A DNA stretch of 64,000 nucleotides from Ramazzottius varieornatus (lineage: Eukaryota > Tardigrada > Eutardigrada > Parachela > Ramazzottiidae): contig BDGG01000003.1 of NCBI GenBank assembly GCA_001949185.1, positions 4,075,158 to 4,139,157 on the forward strand, read 5' to 3'. The notes beneath the pieces were generated by a model, which had not been told where the DNA came from, searched no databases, and saw only the letters and a program-made list of their open reading frames with translations. The position numbers and the translations under genes were made by a program. This document shows positions 57,103-64,000 of this stretch, piece after piece; the stretch's first letter is position 1; each line of letters opens with the position of its first letter.

Positions 57103-58203
57103 CTTAGCAAGCTTTGAATGGTCTTACTGAAACAGAGAAACGTCCGAGTAAATGACATATATCCCATCCAGATGCCATAGCACGGGACGGGGTAGTACTT
57201 ATCCTAGAACAGTTGGACGCCAGGCTGGAGAGACAATCGTTTACCTGCTCTATCAGGATTCAACCAGTCTGATAACCCTGCTGTCGTCAAACTCCTCTGG
57301 TCAAACGTAAACGGGTCAGGACCACCATCAAATTCTACAAGGAATGGAAGCAATCAGAGACTTCAGGCTCGGCACGGTGGCAGAAAGGATTGAAAGGAAC
57401 CATAAATGACCAAGTGTGATAACTGGGATGCACTTACGTGGTGGTGATACCGAAGTCCTGTAAGTTTGCAGCCCGCCTTCGTACTTGTAGACTTTGAGCT
57501 GCAGAATCTCACTGAAGGTTACCGTTATATGCTGCGGGAAAGCATCAGGAACTTCAGGAAGGAGTGCAACTTCAGGAACGATGGAGCGTTACGGAGAAAC
57601 TGACGGATTTCAGGAGTTCCAAAGATTCCAGTTCCACCTGGAAGAAAATTAATTGCACACATTGCGATCGACAGAACGAATTGGCGCGACCTGCCGAAAA
57701 TCAACCAATCAGCCACCCAAGTCCCACGGAACTGCAAATTTACTGTTCTAGATCGTTCCTTCTGTTCCGGACATGTTGTGCTATGTCATGGCAAGTCAGA
57801 CTGTTATGTATGGAGCCTGGTAACCCGGACACCGAGACGTGTCGCCCTTCAGCGATGCGGTGATTGGTGAGACGAGTCACACGACTGCGGAGTGATTCCG
57901 GGGAACCCACGTTGCTCTCTCATTTCCCAGTTCTCGTCGTTTGAGTTTTCTGTTTTCTCAGTTTTCTGCTCCTTTGCTGCCGCCAGAAGTCCCAGAATCT
58001 GCCCCGTCCTTACCTGATTCAAAACTCTCGGATCGTTCTTGCAAGAAGCGGAAGGACCGGTACCGCTCTCGGAGGTAAGACTTTCATTTGGACCAGTACG
58101 CATATCTTCGCTGTCTGTTGCGTCCACGCGACGCTTCCTTGCTGCTGTGGACTCGTACATAGTTTGATGTTCTCATCTTTACAGAGTGCCTAACGCTCCT
58201 ATC
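57103..58203. promoter_or_regulatory. divergent promoter region, Aurora / RBM39
   Basis: 1.1 kb between divergent start codons. Both promoters must lie here. I see no TATA box, repeat or third gene. Confidence 0.5.
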
Positions 58204-61200
58204 ATGTCGGAGAGTGACGTCGTGGATGACTTGTTGGAAGCTCCGTTTGGCAAGGAAGATGCTAAGGCTGAAGATGTCAGCGCAAACCGGCCAGCAGCGA
58301 GAAAGAGCCAGGTTGGTTGTGGAAATCAGCAAAAAAAATTCCTATAGTAAACGGGACCATCTGGTTTTGGAATCGGAGAGTGATGAGTCGAGCTGAGTGT
58401 ACGCTTGAACTAAAAACATCCGTCTTGTTCTAGGTGTCCGTGCGAATGTTGATTTCTTTAGGTTACAAGTGTTCCCCCAAACACTACGAGAGCAAGGTCA
58501 CTATTAATTTTACCGTTGTAAAACGGCCAAATTATCGATCGGACCTACATGAGATTCTTTATAGCCCGTAAGCTGACGAGAAAGTCCCCCGAACAATCTT
58601 TTCGTATTTTACAGTGCCTGGAATGTGCAGAAGCTACACTGAAACAAACTGTTTGGGGTGAAAGCTCGGTCTGATCCAGCCAGAAATAGTTTCCGCTGGT
58701 CGAAAATAAGTAAAATATACTAACCGTCTGTTGATTTTTTCCTGATCCTCCTGAAAATGACGTTTGACGAATTTTACAGGTGAAGAATGCTGCAGTTACT
58801 TTGCAAAGTTTGCACAAGTGCACTTGCTTTGTTGCCCTCAGAATCACTGCCATTTGTGGTACTTTCTCCTCATTTCTATGGCCACTTGTTGTTTTATGTT
58901 CTGCAGAAGGCACTGATCTTGTAGGGAAAACACCTTTCGGGAGAACGCTGCGGAAATGAAGACCAAAGCAGATTGCTACTGGCACTCTGCAGTTGATTGC
59001 CTTGATTTGCTAGAGTCTGTTTTTAGGTCAGAAAACGAAACAAGCTTCGCGTGTTCCGCTCACAGTTTCGCTCGTTTGGCGTGGACCGGATGTCAAGCTC
59101 GTCTTGCCTGATCACTCTCATTGAGCTTGTTTGATATTCCGTTTCGTCTTTTGTAGTGTGGTAGAAAGTCGAGACCATTAGTCCATTACTTCGGCGACAG
59201 CCCGGTCCGCCGCCATTAACATTCCACTTCCGGCAGCTCCATCAGAATCTGGCCTTTCGAGCTAATTTGTGTCTTTTCTTTCTTGCAGGATTCGCCTAAC
59301 GCTACGTCACCTGAACCGGCAAATGGAACCGATCGCAAAAGCGACACTTCTGACTCGTAAGTTACCTCAACGTTTCCTGATAGCAGGAGGACGAGAACGC
59401 ACGCACCTACATGCATACTGACGCATCATGGTATTCATGCGTTTCGTGTGTCCGGGTGCGTGAGGACTTCTTTTGACTTTGGATATACAAAAGGATGAAA
59501 ACACTGTGCACCACGCATACCTGATCTGCTGATAAACAACAATACCACTTTCTGAATTGCTAAGAACAAATTTTGACAGTGAAGTTTCAAAACTGTTTGC
59601 GGAATTTCACCGGGCTATCTTCTCTCCGTAGGCGAAGACGCAGAGCGAGTCCCAGCCGGAGTCGTTCTCGCACACCCAAACGGAAAAGCAAGAGACGTTC
59701 CCGCAGTCGCAGCACTAGCCGACGACGTCGTAGTGATTCGCGATCCCGAAAGAATCGTCGCAGTCAGCGGAAACGAACGCCGAGCGACAGCGACTCATCC
59801 GAACGAGAACGTGAAAGACGCCGGAAGAAGAAGCGCTCACCGACCAAAAGTCCCTCCACTTCATCACGCAGTCGAAGCCGAGAACGGAAACGAAAGAGTG
59901 TGAGCCGGGATAGAAAGCGAAGCGTCAGTCGAGATCGGAAAAGAAGCGTCAGTCCCGCTCCAAGACGGGATAGAGATCGTCGTCGAAGAGATAGCCGGTC
60001 GCGATCAAGAAGTGAAAGTCCCAGAAGAAGTCCTCCAAGGAGAAGAAGTCGCAGTCGCTCACCGTTCAGAAGAGGCGGTGGTGGAGGACGCGGGTATGGA
60101 TATGGAGGCTTCAGAGATCGGGGAGGATACGGTGGTGGGTACCGTAACGGTGGCGGTTACGGTGGTGGCGGCTATGGTTTCGGTGAGTAAGTCGTCCATT
60201 CTGATGAAAGTCAAACGACAGCTCTGCAAACAAACTATCAGATCGTTATCCCAGGTGGCGTACTGCTTCAGGCAAAGTCATCCAGAATGTGCTCCACTTG
60301 GGACACTATCTGGTCGAGTTTGTTTGCCGAGCTGCCAAACCTCCTCTTTTGACTGAAAGTCTAACTACACGATAAAAGATGGCTTAGGTTGATATTGGCT
60401 TCGTGAACGAAATCTGAGTTGGATTGGTTTTAGGTCGTGGTGGCGGAGGTGGCGGTGGCAGAAACCGACAGTCGATTGAACGCGCCCGATCAGTCCGCAG
60501 TGAGTCGCCAAACCTTCCACCGGAAGAGCGCGATCAGCGGACAGTCTTTGCCATGCAGTTAGCACAGACCATCAACGCTAAGGACCTGGAGAAGTTTTTC
60601 TCGTCGGTGGGCAAGGTGCGCGATGTCCGGCTGATTGTCGACAGTAAGACTAGGCGATCGAAGGGTATCGCTTACATTGAGTTCAGAGAACTGGAAGCGG
60701 TCCCACTAGCTTTGGGTCTTCATGGTCAGAAGCTGAAGAACTGCCCCATGAATATTCAACCGACGCACGCAGAGAAGAACCGAGCGGCGCTGGCAGCAGC
60801 TGGTGCAGTGCAGAAGGGACCGATGAGGCTGTATGTCGGCTCGCTGCACTTCAACATCACGGAAGATATGTTGAAGGACATCTTCGAACCGTTCGGCAAG
60901 GTATGTTTCTCCCAAGCAGGCTCTTACCAACCCACTCTGCTCTTACTGAGCTTCTTTTGCTTTCAGATTGATAGTCTGCAGCTGATGATGGATACAGAAA
61001 CGCAACGGTCTCGAGGATACGCCTTCATTACGGTAAGACACTAGTCACGGTTCGCTCACGACTATCGTCTGTTCGAAAGCTAAAGCTAGAGAAAAACATC
61101 TGGTTTTGATGTTGATGGTTGACTGAAAAGCGTAGTATCTCGGCGACATACGGGAGCCGGGCAAACGAACTTTAGAAGATCGTTTTATAAGCGGCGCACG

Positions 61201-62424
61201 CTTCCGATCAATAACATCGGAAACTTGCGCCACTTGGGGTTTCCTAATCAAACTGGACAGGATCGTTTTCCCAAGTGGTGCATCCTTTAGGTTTGCTCCG
61301 CTTGGATATACAAACTGATTGAGTTGGTGTGCCGATCTTCTACATTTTTCTTTCAGTGTTTTGATGCTAATTCTGGTCTGATTGTAGTTTCGAGATGCCC
61401 AGGACGCGAAACGGGCGATGGAACAGCTCAACGGCTTTGAGCTGGCTGGTCGGGCCATGAAGATAGGCCATGTGACGGACAGGAGCGAGAATGGTGGTCA
61501 GGGCTCACTGGATGTGGACGACATGGACCGTCCGGGCTTCGATCTAGGTCCCACTGGTCGTCTGCAGCTGATGGCCAAGCTGGCGGAAGGTACCGGTCTC
61601 AAGATTCCCCAACAAGCCCAGCAGACGCCGACACCCGCAGCTAGTCCGGCTGCACCCATCGCCACGCAGTGCTTCATGCTGTCCAACATGTTCGACCCCA
61701 AGACGGAGACGGACCCTGACTGGGACCAGGAATTGGCGCAGGAGATCGTGGATGAATGTAGCCAGTATGGTGGTGTGGTCCATGTCAGCGTGGACAAGAA
61801 TTCACCGGAGGGACTGGTGTACGTCAAGTCTGTGTCCATTTCCGCAGCGGCGCTGGCTGTCCAACATCTTCACGGACGATACTTTGCTGGTACATCTCGG
61901 AGACGCTCATGAGAAGAGATAGAGATGATAGGGGGAGCTCGCCAGACACGGCAAGATTGTTTTCCCCAGGTGGCGCATGCTTCTAGTGTGACTGGCTGGA
62001 AGCGTGCGCCACTTGAGACAACGATATGCTGAAGTTTGTATGTCGAGCTCCTCTACGGCAGAGTAACTCAAGTGGGGGGAGCATAATGGGGCATTTATCG
62101 AAGGCAGCGATGACGTTAAGCGCGTCGTCTGTTTAAAATGATGCCAAAATTATAAGACTCTTACTTGGTCACTGGTCACGGGCTTTTCCATGGCTTTCCA
62201 GTATTACCCAGTAAGTGTACATGTTGCTCAGAAAATCCAGAGGGTAGATTAGCATCGAAGAACGGAGATGAGCGCGACTGAAATTTGTTTTGAAATATGG
62301 AGTAATGGTTTCTCTTCTTGCAGGAAGGATGATTACCGCCAACTATATTCCGCCGATGAACTATCATCAGCTTTTCAAGGAATCGCTGAAGGCTGTCACA
62401 CCTTTACCGCCATCGACAGCTTAA
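58204..62424 (+). CDS. RBM39: RNA-binding protein 39 (CAPER-alpha), 620 aa
   Basis: Seven exons (58204-58311, 59289-59356, 59632-60182, 60434-60900, 60967-61032, 61388-61889, 62324-62424) sum to exactly 620 aa. The start MSESDVVDDLLEAPF parallels the animal protein. Exon 3 encodes an RS-rich domain. RRM1 (RTVFAMQLAQTINAKDLEKFF) and RRM2 (MRLYVGSLHFNITEDML) follow, then LGPTGRLQLMAKLAEGTG, and a C-terminal UHM-type RRM3 starting ATQCFMLSNMFDP. The end MITANYIPPMNYHQLF matches the conserved tail. RBM39 is a nuclear splicing factor linked to U2AF. A Gly-rich insert (FRDRGGYGGGYRNGGGYGG, about residues 210-260) lies between the RS domain and RRM1 and is not typical of vertebrate RBM39. Three introns hold P1 palindromes. 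Confidence 0.96.
60217..60337. repeat. P1 palindrome, full length, RBM39 intron 3
   Basis: AGCTCTGCAAACAAACT at left and TCGAGTTTGTTTGCCGAGC at right, around CCAGGTGGCGTAC / TGTGCTCCACTTGGG. It begins about 34 bp after the donor. Confidence 0.88.
61153..61340. repeat. P1 palindrome, double copy, RBM39 intron 5
   Basis: First unit: GGGAGCCGGGCAAACGAAC, AAGCGGCGCACGC / TTGCGCCACTTGG. Second unit degenerate: CCCAAGTGGTGCATCC, with right arm weak. Confidence 0.8.
61934..62055. repeat. P1 palindrome, full length, RBM39 intron 6
   Basis: GGGGAGCTCGCC at left and GTCGAGCTCCTC at right, around CCAGGTGGCGCATGC / GCGTGCGCCACTTGAG. It begins about 44 bp after the donor. Confidence 0.9.
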
Positions 62425-62812
62425 AACTTTTCACTTGTTGCTTTACTATCACATCTTTTCTTGGGTTAGAACAGAACATACCATACCACGATGGCTTCTC
62501 AGTCAGCTTTTTATCCCTGCTACCTCCAACTGCGTTGTACATTGTCTATCTTTTGCTTCAGTGAGTTCGTACTGGCAAAAATTTCTTTATTACTACGTTT
62601 TTGGTAGCTTTTTCGGATTCACATTCAGGCACATTTGTTTTGAAAGTTGTAAACTAGAAAATACTATTGTCTCAAACGGGCATATCATCTTGACAAGCCC
62701 TCGTCATGGAAGATTACCGGAATCTAACACAAAATGTTCTGTATAAAACTAGAAAAACCATGCGAAGTAACGGTAAGACTGTAAAATCGTAGAGCGGCGT
62801 TTGAAGTTGAGC
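62425..62812. other. convergent 3' ends of RBM39 and Vav
   Basis: About 390 bp spacer, AT-rich, presumably both 3'UTRs. No repeat or exon is recognised. Confidence 0.45.
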
Positions 62813-64000
62813 TCAGTTGGTCAGTTCTTCCACGTAACTCAAGGGAAAATATCCGATCTGGAAAAGAACCACAAAGATAAGCTTGAGGGTTGCGGGCATG
62901 GTGAACTGTGAAGTAGTACCGCTTTCGTGCTCTTGCATACAGTAAACCCACATTCGCAAGGTACACGTGTATGTAGGTGCTGGAAAGACGTACACGTCAA
63001 TCAGCGACATCTATCGTTCACCTGCGTACAGCAATCGGTAACGTATTGCTGCATATGTGTATGCAGGTGCGTGAGCGACTGCGGTCACTCGGCGCTCTTC
63101 AAGCTACGGATAAAGCAGGCTCTAGATTTCTGTAGTTACCTTTCCATTACATCGGCCTTTCCACCAGCCGCGCTGTTCACCAGCTCGTGCCAGAATCTCC
63201 ACCTCATCACCCACACTGATCGTAAGCATATTAGCTGCCGTAGCGGAGAAGTTGTAGCGCACAACTGCGCGAGGATAAACGGGCTCTTCGCCGGGTTCGC
63301 CACTCCCCGAGGTCTGAGGCAACAACGCTTTCTTGTACGGTATCTTCAAATTGCAGTTCATGCCTTGGAAAGACTGGGCTAAACTGTTGTTCTCGTACCA
63401 CTGTACAAGTTCGGGTACGCTGCGGAAGTACTTTGCGGGTGCCAGGAAGAAGTTGTTCTCTGCTTGGAGGACCTTGATATGACGCACTTTGTCCTCGTAC
63501 CTAAAAGAGCAATCTAATTGTTACTCCCTCCATTATTACCAGAGGGAAAGCGCGTAAACTTACTTGATACTTATGGCTTTGTAAGATTCGCCTTTGTTAC
63601 TGATCCTCAAAAGGAATGTTCCGTTAGGAAACTTCTGAAGGATATCTCCAGCTTTGTCTCGGTCCATGCGACCCGCGAACCACGGGAATCCACTGAGCTG
63701 TTGCTCGTCCTCAGACTGGTAACTGAAGCTGCCGTTGGAAGATGGCGAGAAGGGATTGAAAGGCGAGACTGGGTTCGGTGTGGCAGGCGACAGCACGCTG
63801 CTGCGCGAGTTAGCACGAGGTAGTAGTACTCCGTTTTCCCTTTCTTGGTTCGGACTGTCTCTGCTAGTGGAAGAGCTCGGAGAAGCGGACTCCTCCCTCA
63901 GCGAAGCAGTGCTGCCTTGGCTGGAAGGACTTTCACCGAAGGAAGGTGTACCGGTGAATGCACCCATCGACATGGTCCGGGGGTTTCTCATCTTGTTCGT
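62813..64000 (-). CDS. VAV: Vav-type guanine exchange factor, C-terminal SH2-SH3 part, open at window edge
   Basis: Exons 64000-63564, 63500-63140 and 62857-62813 read in phase to a TGA at 62813. A Ser/Pro-rich linker is followed by an SH2 domain (FPWFAGRMDRDKAG, GTFLLRIS, AISIKYEDKVRHIKV, LVQWYENNSL) and an SH3 domain (AVVRYNF...GWWKG...IGYFPLSYVEEL) directly before the stop. This arrangement and the SH2 sequence match the C-terminus of Vav proteins, which activate Rho/Rac GTPases after tyrosine-kinase signalling. The CH, DH, PH and C1 domains would lie beyond position 64000. The SH2 phosphotyrosine-binding Arg (FLLRIS) is present. An adaptor such as Nck or Crk is less likely because SH2 precedes a single terminal SH3 without an N-terminal SH2. 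Confidence 0.75.
62930..63075. repeat. dispersed TGTATGCAGGTG motifs, Vav intron
   Basis: CACGTGTATGTAGGTGC, CACCTGCGTACAGC and GTGTATGCAGGTGCG appear within about 140 bp and resemble the motifs in GANAB intron 6. Confidence 0.45.

Noticed and set aside
14490-62055. CRISPR-like or tandem array interpretation of the recurring CAAGTGGCGCAC units
   Set aside because: Copies are widely spaced, are inverted repeats with long arms, and sit in eukaryotic introns; no spacers or cas genes.

Overview
The window is nuclear DNA of a small invertebrate animal. Almost every gene is split by GT-AG introns, many of them only 45-80 bp. The genes are animal-specific (opsin, anillin, protein kinase D, Vav, FoxC, SLC26, astacin, amidated neuropeptide precursors), and there are no operons or bacterial signals. 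A compact ecdysozoan genome fits, and a tardigrade such as Hypsibius is my best guess. That is an inference from gene style and density; nothing in the sequence proves the species.

Layout. 1-900: a tRNA-Ser(GCT) gene on the minus strand facing a truncated plus-strand copy across a 132-bp assembly gap. 1768-3180 (+): a 366-aa opsin. 3550-6908 (-): Integrator subunit 4. 7357-8529: a 776-bp inverted-repeat element and a 205-bp TA-flanked MITE. 8761-12025 (-): an SLC26A11-like anion transporter. 13047-15241 (-): two tandem GPI-anchored Ly6-type paralogues. 16214-17888 (+): a secreted astacin metalloprotease. 19570-24171 (+): protein kinase D, with a nested pair of DNA transposons in its first intron. 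24811-25242 (+): a cysteine-containing RFamide-type precursor. 26462-27170 (-): an unrecognised gene. 27802-33084 (+): anillin. 33382-34936 (-): WDR54. 35619-39947 (-): glucosidase II alpha. 40340-42312 (+): a 5'-truncated non-LTR retrotransposon. 43785-44120 (-): a broken BTB-domain remnant. 45932-49545 (-): FoxC. 49546-54345: a gene-poor stretch. 54434-54831 (+): a Trp-rich amidated peptide precursor. 55284-57102 (-): Aurora kinase. 58204-62424 (+): RBM39. 62813-64000 (-): the C-terminal SH2-SH3 end of a Vav protein, open at the window edge.

For opsin, INTS4, SLC26, both Ly6 genes, astacin, PKD, anillin, WDR54, GANAB, FoxC, Aurora and RBM39 I assigned every exon by hand. The summed exon lengths are exact multiples of three in each case (for example WDR54 334 aa, GANAB 935 aa, RBM39 620 aa), which supports the models. 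The genes do not form a pathway. Anillin and Aurora both act in mitosis and cytokinesis, but they lie about 22 kb apart.

The most striking non-gene feature is a roughly 120-bp near-perfect palindrome, here called P1. Its arms carry CAAGTGGCGCACGC and its reverse complement, with outer arms rich in CTCGACAAGATCG. It occurs at 26 loci (about 33 units), 22 of them in introns and none in an exon. In most host introns it begins 16-50 bp after the 5' splice site.
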